This document shows positions 8,217 through 16,868 of a stretch of 64,000 bases of DNA, piece after piece. Numbering within the stretch: position 1 is the stretch's first letter; the number at the start of each line of letters is the position of its first letter. The notes beneath the pieces are model-generated. The model did no database searches. It was not told where the DNA came from and was given only the letters and a program-made list of their open reading frames with translations. This DNA comes from Nonomuraea aurantiaca (GTDB taxonomy: Bacteria; Actinomycetota; Actinomycetes; Streptosporangiales; Streptosporangiaceae), in assembly GCF_020215705.1 (NCBI RefSeq), contig NZ_JAIWNB010000009.1, positions 124,001-188,000 on the forward strand, in the 5' to 3' direction. Made by a program: the position numbers and the translations under genes.

Positions 8217-10004
8217 TCAGTGCCGCGACGAGTCGTACCGGCCGTGCGAAAGGGAACGGCCGCGTCCCTCCCGGACCGTCTGCCGCAGCGCGGCGCGGAA
8301 CCGCCCCGGCCCCCAGGCACGGCCGTGGACCATCCGGGCGAGCGTGTCGCGGTCGGCGGGACCGTGCTCGGCCAGCACATGGGTCACGACGTCGATCTCC
8401 CAGTCGAGCTGCTCGTCGGCGCTGGCGGTGACGCGGCCGCTCGCCGCGCCGGCGCCGACCATCCCGGGAGAGGGGAATGTGCGCCCCGGCCCCAGCAGGA
8501 ACCGCCGCGCTCCCGTGGTGTCCTGCTCGTGGCGGCGGTGGATGCGCTCACGGCGCTCGTCCGCGTAGGCTCCGGCCTCCTCGGCCGTCAGCGGGCGGGC
8601 GATGTCCTCCAGTGACTGCTGTTCCGCCCGGACGCCGAACATCAGCTCGGCGACACCGCCGAGCGCCATGGCCGCCGCGCCGATGAAGAACCCGGCGGCC
8701 ACCAGCGTCAGGTTGCCGCTGTGGATGAACTGCCCGAACAGCGCCGGCCCCGTGATGCCGCCGAGCGCCGTCCCGACCGCGAAGAACAGGGCGATGGCCA
8801 GCGCCCGCGTCTCCATCGGGAAGATCTCGCTGACGGTGAGGTAGGCCGAGCTGGCCCCAGCGGAGGCGACGAAGAAGGTCAGCGCGATGAGCACCATGAA
8901 CGAGGTCGTGGTCAGCGCCCGGTTCAGCATCAGAACGGCGATCACCGCGGTCAGGGCGGCCGACACCAGGTACGTGCCGGCGATCATGGGAATCCGCCCG
9001 ACGGTGTCGAACCAGCGTCCCAGCAGGAGCGGCCCCAGGAAGTTGCCGACCGCGAAAACGGCCATGAAGTACGGGATGGACCCGGACGCCACCCCGAAGA
9101 AGCCGTGCAGCAGCGTCCCCAGGTCGAACGTCACCGCGTTGTACAGGAACGCCTGCCCGATGAAGAGAGCGAGACCCAGGAGCACGCGGCGCGGATAGCG
9201 TTCCATGGCCACCCTGGCGATCTCCCGGAACGGGATGGCGGCGCGCTGCCTGACCGTGATCTCGCCCCTGGGCGGGGGCAGGTCGCCGCCGATCTCGGCC
9301 TCGATCTGGTCCACGATACGTTCGGCCTCCTCCTCGCGACCGTGGATGAACAGCCAGCGGGGACTCTCCGGAAGGCTTCGGCGGGTGAACATGATGGCGA
9401 ACCCGAGCACGCCGCCGATGACGAACGCCAGCCGCCAGCCGATGTCCATCGGAAAGAGGGCGGTGCTGAGGAAGGCCAGCGCGGCGACGCTGCCGATGGC
9501 TGCCCCGACCCAGTAGCTGCCGTTGATGGCCAGGTCCGCCCGGCCCCGGTTGCGCGCCGGGATGAGCTCGTCGATGGCCGAGTTGATCGCCGCGTACTCG
9601 CCTCCGATGCCCATCCCGGTCAGGAAGCGCATGAGGAACAGGTACCAGGGCTCGAACGCGAAGGTGGTGGCCACGGTGGCGACCATGTAGAGGCCCAGCG
9701 TGAACATGAACATCTTCTTGCGGCCGAGCCGGTCCGTGAGCTGCCCGAACAGCAGCGCTCCTACGCACGCGCCGGCAACGTAGATGGCCGCCGCCGTGCC
9801 GATGTCGGCGCTGTTGACGGAGATGCCGCTGCCGCGCTCCGTCATGCGGGAGGCGACCGCGCCGACGATCGTCACCTCCAGCCCGTCGAGGATCCACACC
9901 GTTCCCAGACCCAGCACCACCCTCCAGTGGAACCGGGACCAGGGCAGCCGATCCAGCCGGGCCGGGATGTTGGTCCGGATCATGCCAAGGTCTTCTGCGG
10001 TCAT
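8217..10004 (-). CDS. MFS transporter with C-terminal winged-helix-like tail
   Basis: A 595-residue permease with about 12 membrane segments. Sugar/metabolite-transporter signatures are clear: GQLTDRLGRKKMF after TM2-3, RFLTGMGIGGEYAAINS, and LPESPRWLFIHGR before the middle loop. ATG at 10004 has AAGGAG 8 bases upstream. The last 125 residues are cytosolic and unusual: after a linker, residues about 530-595 (DVVTHVLAEHGPADRDTLAR, then WGPGRFRAALRQTVREGR) look like a winged helix. The substrate is unknown; family members carry sugars, acids or aromatic compounds with protons. Confidence 0.85.
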   Translation of the reverse strand: MTAEDLGMIRTNIPARLDRLPWSRFHWRVVLGLGTVWILDGLEVTIVGAVASRMTERGSGISVNSADIGTAAAIYVAGACVGALLFGQLTDRLGRKKMFMFTLGLYMVATVATTFAFEPWYLFLMRFLTGMGIGGEYAAINSAIDELIPARNRGRADLAINGSYWVGAAIGSVAALAFLSTALFPMDIGWRLAFVIGGVLGFAIMFTRRSLPESPRWLFIHGREEEAERIVDQIEAEIGGDLPPPRGEITVRQRAAIPFREIARVAMERYPRRVLLGLALFIGQAFLYNAVTFDLGTLLHGFFGVASGSIPYFMAVFAVGNFLGPLLLGRWFDTVGRIPMIAGTYLVSAALTAVIAVLMLNRALTTTSFMVLIALTFFVASAGASSAYLTVSEIFPMETRALAIALFFAVGTALGGITGPALFGQFIHSGNLTLVAAGFFIGAAAMALGGVAELMFGVRAEQQSLEDIARPLTAEEAGAYADERRERIHRRHEQDTTGARRFLLGPGRTFPSPGMVGAGAASGRVTASADEQLDWEIDVVTHVLAEHGPADRDTLARMVHGRAWGPGRFRAALRQTVREGRGRSLSHGRYDSSRH

Positions 10005-10073
10005 GGTCAAAGCTCCTTCACGGAACGTCCTTTAGCGGTGCTCCGGAGGGATGCCGACAGTACAGTCGTTTTA

Positions 10074-10322
10074 ATGCTGCTTTGTCGGGTTTTCGGGCAT
10101 CGTTTCCGCTTCGAGGACGAGGGGGAGACGATGCGCTGGCATTGTCAGCGCGGCTGCGGAGCAGAGGGCGCAAAGCGCTACGCGAGCGTCCGGGACACCC
10201 GCCGCTACGCCCGCGCCTTCGACAAGGAGGACCGCGACGATCTTGGCAGGCGAGCTCCCCTGGTGGGGCTCCTGCCGCTGCGGCTCGTCCGCGCCCTCCG
10301 TGAAAGGAGTCGGAGGAGCTGA
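10074..10322 (+). CDS. Small conserved actinobacterial Cys/His protein
   Basis: Predicted 82 residues, very basic, starting MLLCRVFGHRFRFEDEG and containing HCQRGCGAEGAKRYAS, where two Cys and nearby His could bind a metal. The end is PLRLVRALRERSRRS. I recognise this as a small hypothetical protein kept in many actinomycetes with no known role. No good Shine-Dalgarno lies before the ATG, so it may be leaderless. Transcribed away from the MFS gene and convergent with DUF2267. Confidence 0.6.
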   Translation: MLLCRVFGHRFRFEDEGETMRWHCQRGCGAEGAKRYASVRDTRRYARAFDKEDRDDLGRRAPLVGLLPLRLVRALRERSRRS

Positions 10323-10329
10323 AATGCCG

Positions 10330-10758
10330 CTATGGGAGCAAGGAGGCGAGGTCCTTCGGCATGCCGGCCTTCACGTCCTCCCACTCGCCTGCGGTGATGT
10401 GATTCTTGAGCACTTCAAGAACCTTCCTGACCATCTCCTCCGTGCTCCCGTCGTGGTCGAAGGTCACTTCGGCGCGTACGCGGTCGAGGAACTCCTCGCG
10501 GTTCACCTTCACCGGAACGCTGCTCGGCCGCCAGCCGTCGAAGTAGACGCCCCGCAACAGCAGGGGAAGTTGGGCGGCGAGGTGGGCGCTCGCCTCCACC
10601 GTCAGCCGGTCGCGCAGCGCGTGCAGCACGGCGCGCAGCGCGCCGTAGGAGTGGTTGCGCCGCTCCGAGGGCCAGCCGCAGGCCTCCTCGATCTCGTGCA
10701 GGATGCGGTTGGTCTTGTCCACTGTCCGGTTGAACGGCGCGTAGCCGGTTTCCACCAT
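10330..10758 (-). CDS. DUF2267 protein
   Basis: Predicted 142 residues from the ATG at 10758, which has AAAGGAGG 6 bases upstream; the longer frame has no such site. The sequence GYAPFNRTVDKTNRILHEIE, followed by RRNHSYGALRAVLHALRDRL and VYFDGW, is the DUF2267 fold (PF10025), a small helical protein often found in stress and heat-shock neighbourhoods and of unknown biochemical role. It lies near a decayed chaperone locus, which fits that pattern. Confidence 0.85.
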   Translation of the reverse strand: MVETGYAPFNRTVDKTNRILHEIEEACGWPSERRNHSYGALRAVLHALRDRLTVEASAHLAAQLPLLLRGVYFDGWRPSSVPVKVNREEFLDRVRAEVTFDHDGSTEEMVRKVLEVLKNHITAGEWEDVKAGMPKDLASLLP

Positions 10759-10927
10759 GTCCCCACCTCCTTTCCCCGGGGCCCAACTCCTTTCCCGGCC
10801 ATCACCTCGAGACTCGTCCCGGCTGCTCCCCGGCCACATCCCCGAAACGTGCAGTGGCGTGAAAGATCTCCAGGAGCATGGGCTTCACCGTTCCTCGTCG
10901 GGGAGCTCGCCGGGGAGGCGGTCTGAC

Positions 10928-13420
10928 ATGCGGGGACGCGAACAGGAATGGCATGACGTGGACGGCCTGCTCGACGCCGTTCAGGCGGGCAAGGGCGCGA
11001 CCCTGCTGGTGGACGGGGAGCCGGGGGTCGGCAAGACCCGGCTGCTCGACGAGGCGGCCGCCACCGCCGGCGAGCGCGGCATCGCCGTGCTCCGGGGCGC
11101 GCTGGAGGAGCTGGGCGAGCTGGTGCCGTGCGGCATCCTGTTCGAGGCCCTGGACCTACGGCTCGACCCAGACTCGCGGACGCTGGAGGCGTTGCGAACG
11201 CGCTTCGAGGAATGGCCAACGGCTCCGGTCCTGGCCGTGCTCGACGACCTGCAGTGGGCCGATCCGGCGACGCTGGTCGCCCTGCGCACCCTCCACGGCC
11301 TGCTCGAATTCCGGCCGATCGGCTGGCTGCTGAGCCGCTCGACCGGTGTGGAACAGGACCAGTCCGCCTCCCTGTTCGACCTGCTGGAGCGCCACGGGGC
11401 CGGCCGGGTGCGGCTCTCGCCGCTGTCCCCGGCCGCGGCCGTCGCCCTGGCCACCGACATGCTCGGGGCCGCGCCGGGACCGGCGGCGCTGGCTCTGGTG
11501 GACGTCGTTGGCGGCAACCCGCTGCTGATCACCGAGCTGCTCGCCGGCCTTCGCGACGAAGGCCAGGTCCTCGACGGCGACGCCGCCCTGCGCATCCCCG
11601 ACCGGTTCACCAGGGTGGTGCGGCACTGGATCGGCGGCCTGAGCGCGGTCGCCAGAAACCTGGTGGAGACGGCCGCCGTGCTCGGCCGGTCGTTCGCCCC
11701 CGAGCAGGCCGCGTCGCTGCTCGGCACGACAACGGCCGCGCTGCTGCCCGCGGTGGAGGAGTCCATGGCGGCGGGCATCCTGGCCGCCACCGCGCATGAC
11801 TTCGCCTTCCGCCACGAGCTGGTCAGGCTTGTCATCGCCGAGCGGGTCCCGCCGCCCGTACGGCAGGCGCTGCTGGGCCGGCTCGACCTCGTCGCGACCA
11901 TCGACACCGCGATGGTGGAGGGGCGGCTGCGGGCGGCCGAGCAGCTGGTCCGCGGCGGCCTCGCCGAGCCCTCCTCCGCCCACGCTTCGACGCACAGTGT
12001 GGCCGAGCTGCACTGCGTGCTTGCGGACGTCATGTACCTGACCGGCAGCTTCGAGGAGGCCATGCGCGAGGCCGAGACGGTGCTGGCCCTGCCCGACCTT
12101 CCCGACCACGTGCGCGACCGGGCGCTGCTCGTGCGCCTCTACACCATGACGCGCCTGCGCAGCGACGAGGCGTCCGTCCGCACGTACGCGCACGAGGTCA
12201 TCGAGGCGGGCGCCCGGCACAGCGCGGCGGCCACCGCGGCGGCCCTGATCGCGCTGGCGCAGGCGGAGCGGGACGAGGGCCGCCTGTCCCACGCGCTGGC
12301 GCTGGCCGCCGACGCCAGGCGGCTGTTCGGCGCGAACGGGTCGGCCGTGCATCCGTACGAATCCCGGCTGATCTCCGCCACGATACTCACCGACGTCCAC
12401 CGGCTGGACGAGGCGCGGCTGCTCGTCCAGGACGCGCGCGAGGACATGTTCGACTCCGGCCACCAGGCATGGGAGGCCGACCTGTCCGCCCTCGCGGCCC
12501 GGTCCGAGCTGCTCGAAGGGCGGCTGGACAGCGCCGCCGGCGAAGCCCAGCGGGCGCTGAGCCTCGCCGCGGATCGGGCCACGCCCCTGTCCGCCGCAGC
12601 GGCCACCAACGTCCTGGCCACCGTCGCGCTGCGGCGCGGCAACGTACGGGCGGCCGTCCGGCACGCCGCCGACCTGCCCGGCGACTCACTCGAACACGCC
12701 CTCATCGTGGCCCAGGTCACCGAGGCGTGCGACGGACCGCTGAAGGCGATGACCTTGCTGGCCGACCTGCTCGAACGGCAACGTTCGATGCTCGCCGGCA
12801 ACCCCACCGCGAGCGCCTGGCTGGTCCGCGTCGCCCTCGCCGTGGACGCCCGCGCGGTGGCCAAGGCCGCCGTCGCCACCGCGGAGGAACTGGCGGCCGT
12901 CAACCCGGGTTTCCCGGCCCTGACCGCGTCCGCCGCGCACGCGCGCGGCCTGCTCGACGGCGATCGCGAAGCCCTGTCCCGGGCCGCCGAGCGCGCCGAC
13001 GACGTGTGGGGGCGCGCCTCCGCCACGGAGGACCTCGGCGTGCTGCAGGCCGCCGGCGGGCGGCACGACGACGCGGCGGTAAGCCTCGACCGCGCGCTCG
13101 CGATCTACTACGAGATCGGATCCGTCAGGGATTCGGCCCGCGTACGCAAGCGGCTGCGCGCCATTGGTGTGCGCCACCGGCACTGGAGCTACGCCGACCG
13201 GCCGGTCTCCGGCTGGGACAGCCTCACCGAGACGGAATGGAACGTCTCGCTCCTGGTCGCCGACGGGTGGTCCAACCGGAAGGTGGCGGAGCAGATGTTC
13301 ATCAGCGCGCACACGGTCGCCTTCCACCTGCGGCACGTCTACTCCAAGCTGCAGATCAAGTCCCGCGTCGAGCTGACCCGCCTCGTGATCGCCCAGGGGC
13401 GGGACGACACCGACGACTGA
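10928..13420 (+). CDS. LAL-type LuxR transcriptional regulator with AAA ATPase
   Basis: An 830-residue large ATP-binding LuxR regulator. A Walker A loop GEPGVGKT (residues 30-37) and a Walker B VLAVLDDLQWADP lie in the N-terminal ATPase; a tetratricopeptide-like helical middle spans about 400-740; the C-terminal LuxR helix-turn-helix reads SLTETEWNVSLLVADGWSNR and HTVAFHLRHVYSKLQIKSRV. The ATG is preceded by GGAGG 9 bases upstream. LAL proteins activate nearby operons; the obvious downstream target is the stress/thioredoxin locus, which is inference. Confidence 0.88.
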   Translation: MRGREQEWHDVDGLLDAVQAGKGATLLVDGEPGVGKTRLLDEAAATAGERGIAVLRGALEELGELVPCGILFEALDLRLDPDSRTLEALRTRFEEWPTAPVLAVLDDLQWADPATLVALRTLHGLLEFRPIGWLLSRSTGVEQDQSASLFDLLERHGAGRVRLSPLSPAAAVALATDMLGAAPGPAALALVDVVGGNPLLITELLAGLRDEGQVLDGDAALRIPDRFTRVVRHWIGGLSAVARNLVETAAVLGRSFAPEQAASLLGTTTAALLPAVEESMAAGILAATAHDFAFRHELVRLVIAERVPPPVRQALLGRLDLVATIDTAMVEGRLRAAEQLVRGGLAEPSSAHASTHSVAELHCVLADVMYLTGSFEEAMREAETVLALPDLPDHVRDRALLVRLYTMTRLRSDEASVRTYAHEVIEAGARHSAAATAAALIALAQAERDEGRLSHALALAADARRLFGANGSAVHPYESRLISATILTDVHRLDEARLLVQDAREDMFDSGHQAWEADLSALAARSELLEGRLDSAAGEAQRALSLAADRATPLSAAAATNVLATVALRRGNVRAAVRHAADLPGDSLEHALIVAQVTEACDGPLKAMTLLADLLERQRSMLAGNPTASAWLVRVALAVDARAVAKAAVATAEELAAVNPGFPALTASAAHARGLLDGDREALSRAAERADDVWGRASATEDLGVLQAAGGRHDDAAVSLDRALAIYYEIGSVRDSARVRKRLRAIGVRHRHWSYADRPVSGWDSLTETEWNVSLLVADGWSNRKVAEQMFISAHTVAFHLRHVYSKLQIKSRVELTRLVIAQGRDDTDD

Positions 13421-13499
13421 GGGATTTGCCCCAGGACTACACGCATGGGGGATGTGACCCCGGAGCGCCAGGGAAAGCCTGGAAAAGGGTGTGAGCCAC

Positions 13500-13640
13500 A
13501 TGGAAATCGGGCTGCTCGTCGGCCTCTTCGACTTCGCGCCCACCGCCATCGCCATGATTCTCCGGGGCCTGCTCTGGGGAGCGGTCGCGGAAGAACTGCT
13601 CGCAAGTATCAATCGCTCGCCGCGGCCGACGACAACGTGA
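13500..13640 (+). CDS. Small hydrophobic ORF, unrecognised
   Basis: A 46-codon frame, MEIGLLVGLFDFAPTAIAMI then LRGLLWGAV, with one or two possible membrane segments. It starts 79 bases after the LuxR gene and overlaps, in another frame, the surviving tail of dnaK. A weak AAGGG lies about 10 bases upstream. It may be a real tiny membrane protein or the front of another deleted gene joined to dnaK. I do not recognise its family. Confidence 0.25.
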   Translation: MEIGLLVGLFDFAPTAIAMILRGLLWGAVAEELLASINRSPRPTTT

Positions 13641-13669
13641 TCGACGCGGACTTCACCGAGGTCAAATGA
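13601..13669 (+). pseudogene. dnaK: dnaK remnant, last 22 codons only
   Basis: The frame ends SLAAADDNVIDADFTEVK followed by TGA, which is the conserved acidic tail of DnaK (compare DDVVDAEFEEVK in E. coli). Everything before it, including the ATPase and substrate-binding domains, is missing: the preceding bases belong to an unrelated frame. The stop overlaps the grpE start (AATGA), the usual coupling in dnaK-grpE operons. So about 600 codons have been lost. Confidence 0.75.
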
Positions 13670-13848
13670 ACGCCTACGAACAGCACCTACAGGAGGCCCC
13701 GGAGGCGGCCGCGAAAATCGCGGAGCTGGAGGAGCGCCGGCTCCGCGCGGTCGCCGAGCTGGACAATCTCCGCAAGCGCATCGCCCGCGACGCCGAGACC
13801 TGGCAGTTGCGGCCCGCCGTGGTGGTCGTGGCCAAGAAGGCGGCGTGA
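13666..13848 (+). pseudogene. grpE: grpE with large internal deletion
   Basis: Only 60 codons instead of the usual 170-220. The front carries the GrpE long-helix motif RAVAELDNLRKRIARDAE; this jumps directly to TWQLRPAVVVVAKKAA, matching the conserved C-terminal strand (LRPAxVVVA). About 100 codons, including the four-helix bundle and most of the beta wing, are gone, so nucleotide exchange should be lost. The deletion keeps the frame. Start and stop overlap dnaK and dnaJ, preserving operon structure. Confidence 0.75.
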
Positions 13849-14380
13849 TGGCGGACCGCCGGGACTTCTACGAGGTGCTCGGCGTGGACAGGAACGCCGA
13901 CGCCGACGAGATCCAGCGGGCCTATCGCAAGCTCGTACGCAAGTCCCATCCCGACGTCAACAAGAGCCCCGGGGCGGAGGACCGGTTCAAGGAGATCTCG
14001 GAGGCGTACTCCGTGCTCTCCGACCCCCAGACGCGCCGCAGGTATGACGCTTTCGGGCATGATTCCCGCCAGGTGCCGCCCGATGTGGATCCCGAGGAGT
14101 GGTCCCGCGGCAGGGCACGCGCCGGAGCCGGGGCACGGGCCGGCGGCGGTCAGCGGCGCTCCGCGCGTGCTGAGGACTTCGGGTTCGGCGCCGACGTCGA
14201 CCTCGAGGCCCTGCTCGGAGGCATGTTCGGCGGCCGCGGCAGGCGCGGCTGGGGACCCGTGCCCGGCGCCGACCAGGAGGCGGAACTGCCTCTGACGGTC
14301 GAGGAGGCGTACCAGGGCGGGCGGCGCACGATCACGCTGCCCGGCGGCAGGAGGCTCGACGTCACGATCCCCAAGGGGGC
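13848..14380 (+). pseudogene. dnaJ: dnaJ truncated after the first substrate-binding domain strands
   Basis: Intact J domain: DFYEVLGVDRNADADEIQRA, the HPD motif in RKSHPDVNKS and a Gly/Phe region (FGADVDLEALLGGMFGG). The C-terminal part begins normally (LPLTVEEAYQGGRRTITLPG, then DVTIPKGA) but is cut there and joined to clpB. This is the CbpA-like or short DnaJ type without a visible zinc-finger set. Reading continues out of clpB frame to a stop at 14780. A translated product could still stimulate another DnaK through its HPD motif. Confidence 0.75.
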
Positions 14381-14775
14381 GAGATCAAGCCGGAGGCCCG
14401 CGACCGGTCATGAACGAGCTGCGCACGCACTTCCGGCCCGAGTTCCTCAACAGGGTCGACGACATCGTGCTGTTCAAGCCGCTGACCGAGGCCCAGATCG
14501 AGCGGATCGTGGACCTGATGTTCAACGACGTCAGGCAGCGGCTGGCCGACCGGCGGCTGACGCTGCGGGTCACCGACCAGGCGCTCAAGCTCATCGCCAA
14601 CCAGGGCTACGACCCCGTGTACGGGGCCCGGCCGCTGCGCCGGTTCATCGCCCGCGAGGTCGAGACCAGGATCGGGCGGGCACTGCTGGCCGGAGACGTC
14701 CCCGACGGCTCGACCGTGACGGTGGACGTCGACCACGGCGAGCTGAGCGTCACCTTCGCCGGACCGGGGAGCTGA
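14378..14775 (+). pseudogene. clpB: clpB C-terminal remnant with a one-base loss
   Basis: From the junction the sequence reads GEIKPEARDR in one frame, then a single base is missing (CGG-TC-ATG where CGG-GTC-ATG is expected), and the next frame reads MNELRTHFRPEFLNRVDDIV and on to the stop. This is the end of the second AAA+ module and the D2 small domain of ClpB; about 135 of 850 residues survive. The ATP sites are missing. A 121-residue peptide could start at ATG 14410 but would not be a disaggregase. Confidence 0.8.
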
Positions 14776-14776
14776 C

Positions 14777-15211
14777 ATGATCTCGACCACCGTCACCTGC
14801 TCGAACTGCGGCAAACGGAACAGGGTCCCGGCCGCGGCCGACGGCGTGCCCCAGTGCGGGAACTGCCACCGGCCGCTGCCGTGGATCGCCGAGGCGGGCG
14901 ACGACACGTTCGCCGAGGTCGCCGAGCGTGCCGGCCCGCCGGTCATCGTCGACTTCTGGGCGGACTGGTGCGGGCCGTGCCGGATGGTCACGCCCGCACT
15001 CGAACAGATCTCCCAAGACCTGGCCGGCCGCGTCAAACTCGTCAAAGTCGACGTGGACCGGTCGCCCCGCCTGTCCGAGCGCTTCACGATCAAGCACATT
15101 CCGATGCTCATGATGATGGTCCGCGGCGAGGTCGTCGCCCAGCGGGCGGGCGCCTCGCCCGCCCACGAGCTGCGCCGATGGGTCGAGGACGCGGTCAGGA
15201 CGCGCACATGA
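14777..15211 (+). CDS. trxC: Thioredoxin, TrxC-type with zinc ribbon
   Basis: A 144-residue protein. The N-terminal zinc ribbon has CSNC (Cys8, Cys11) and CGNC (Cys27, Cys30); the thioredoxin fold carries the active site WCGPC (Cys65, Cys68), DFWADW before it and KHIPMLMMM with the cis-proline after it. It reduces protein disulfides in the cytoplasm and the zinc ribbon is typical of the oxidative-stress thioredoxin 2. It starts one base after the clpB remnant stop and overlaps the next gene by ATGA, so it is still part of the old chaperone operon. Confidence 0.9.
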   Translation: MISTTVTCSNCGKRNRVPAAADGVPQCGNCHRPLPWIAEAGDDTFAEVAERAGPPVIVDFWADWCGPCRMVTPALEQISQDLAGRVKLVKVDVDRSPRLSERFTIKHIPMLMMMVRGEVVAQRAGASPAHELRRWVEDAVRTRT

Positions 15212-16863
15212 CGCCGATCCCCGAGACGCCGGATCTATATGGCGCCTTCCCCCGGCTGAGCGAGGCGCAGCTCGCCGAGCTCTCGCCCCACGGCGAGCGC
15301 CGGGCCGTCTCGCTCGGCGACGTCCTGTTCAGGGAGGGGGAGCCCACCACGGAGTTCATCGTCGTGCTGAGCGGCAAGGTGGCCATGGTCGAGGGGCACG
15401 GCTCCGGCCCGGACGAGAAGACGATCGCCGTCCAAGGCCCGGGCCGCTTCCTCGGCGAGCTCAGCCTGCTCACCGGCCAGGCGGCATTCCTGACCGCCGT
15501 CGTCCAGGAGCCAGGCGAGGTGCTGGCCGTCCCGGCCGACGAGGTGCGCACGCTCGTGGCGCACGACCAGGCGCTCGGCGACCTCATCCTGCGGGCCTAC
15601 CTGGCCCGGCGGTCCCTGCTGATCGGGCTGGGCACCGGCTTCCGCATCATCGGCTCCCGCTATTCGGCGGACTGCAAGCGGCTGCGCGAGTTCGCTGCCC
15701 GCAACAGGGTGCCGCACCGGTGGATCGACCTGGAGGAAGACGAGGAGGCGAACACGCTGCTGCGCGAGCTAGGCATCCCGGCCGCGGACACCCCAGTGGT
15801 GATCTGGCGCGGCGACAAGGTCCTGCGCAACCCGACCGTCGCCGAGCTGGCGAAGGCGATCGGCCTGCCCGCCCCGGTGCCCGGCGACGGCGTCTACGAC
15901 CTGGTCGTCGTGGGCGCCGGCCCGGCCGGCCTGGCCGCCGCCGTGTACGGGGCCTCGGAAGGGCTGACGACCGTCGTACTCGACGCCGTGGCCACGGGCG
16001 GCCAGGCCGGCACCTCCTCCCGCATCGAGAACTACCTCGGCTTCCCCTCCGGCATCTCGGGCGCCGAACTCGCCGAGCGCGCCGTCATCCAGGCGCGGAA
16101 GTTCGGCGCGGCGCTGACCGTCCCGGCCGAGGCGACCGGCCTGCAGCCGGACGACGGCTTCTACGGCGTCCTCGTCGAGGACGGCAACACCATCAAGGGC
16201 CACGCCGTGATCATCGCCACCGGCGCCCGCTATCGGAAGCTCGACGTTCCTGAGCTGGAGAAGTACGAGGGATCCGGCGTCTACTACGCGGCGACGCCCT
16301 TCGAGCTGCGCATGTGCAGCGACTCGCCGGTGGTCATCGTCGGCGGCGGCAACTCCGCCGGTCAGGCGGCACTCTACCTGGCCAGGAACGCCTCGTCGGT
16401 GCGCGTGATCGAACGCGGCGACGACGTGCGCGCCAGCATGTCCCACTACCTCGCCGACGAGCTCGACCGCACGCCCGGCATCGAGATCATGCTCAACACC
16501 GAGGTACGCCGGCTCATCGGCGACGGCACACTGACCGGCCTCCGCGTCCACAACAAGCGCACAGGGGAGTCCCTGGAGATCGCCACCAGGGCGATGTTCG
16601 TCTTCATCGGCGCCGACCCACACACCAAGTGGCTGGAGGGCGCCGTGCCGCTCGACGACCGCGGCTTCGTCATCACGGGACAGCGCACCACCTGGAACGC
16701 ACTGCTTCCCCTGGAGACCGACCACCTGGGCGTCTTCGCCGTGGGCGACGTCCGCAGCGGATCGGTCAAGCGGGTCGCCTCCGCGGTGGGAGAGGGCGCC
16801 ATGGCCGTACGCCTGGTGTACGAACGGTTCTCCACCACAGGAAATCGACAGAGAGGACGGTGA
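15208..16863 (+). CDS. cNMP-binding, thioredoxin-reductase-like flavoprotein
   Basis: A 551-residue fusion of three domains. Residues 10-135 are a cyclic-nucleotide-binding (CRP-like) fold (FREGEPTTEFIVVLSGKVAM); 140-222 are a glutaredoxin-like fold with one cysteine, Cys156; 229-540 are a thioredoxin-reductase FAD/NADPH module with GAGPAG at 236-241, GGGNSAGQAA near 379 and VFAVGDVRSGSVKRVASAVG near the end. The usual CxxC is absent: the site reads YYAATPFE. It must therefore pass electrons differently, or act as another oxidoreductase. Coupled by ATGA to the thioredoxin gene. Confidence 0.88.
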   Translation: MTPIPETPDLYGAFPRLSEAQLAELSPHGERRAVSLGDVLFREGEPTTEFIVVLSGKVAMVEGHGSGPDEKTIAVQGPGRFLGELSLLTGQAAFLTAVVQEPGEVLAVPADEVRTLVAHDQALGDLILRAYLARRSLLIGLGTGFRIIGSRYSADCKRLREFAARNRVPHRWIDLEEDEEANTLLRELGIPAADTPVVIWRGDKVLRNPTVAELAKAIGLPAPVPGDGVYDLVVVGAGPAGLAAAVYGASEGLTTVVLDAVATGGQAGTSSRIENYLGFPSGISGAELAERAVIQARKFGAALTVPAEATGLQPDDGFYGVLVEDGNTIKGHAVIIATGARYRKLDVPELEKYEGSGVYYAATPFELRMCSDSPVVIVGGGNSAGQAALYLARNASSVRVIERGDDVRASMSHYLADELDRTPGIEIMLNTEVRRLIGDGTLTGLRVHNKRTGESLEIATRAMFVFIGADPHTKWLEGAVPLDDRGFVITGQRTTWNALLPLETDHLGVFAVGDVRSGSVKRVASAVGEGAMAVRLVYERFSTTGNRQRGR

Positions 16864-16868
16864 TCCAC

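Noticed and set aside
13848..14780. DnaJ frame read on to 14780 as one 310-residue chaperone
   Set aside because: After DVTIPKGA the frame is out of register with the ClpB code and has no DnaJ features; it is a by-product of the deletion.
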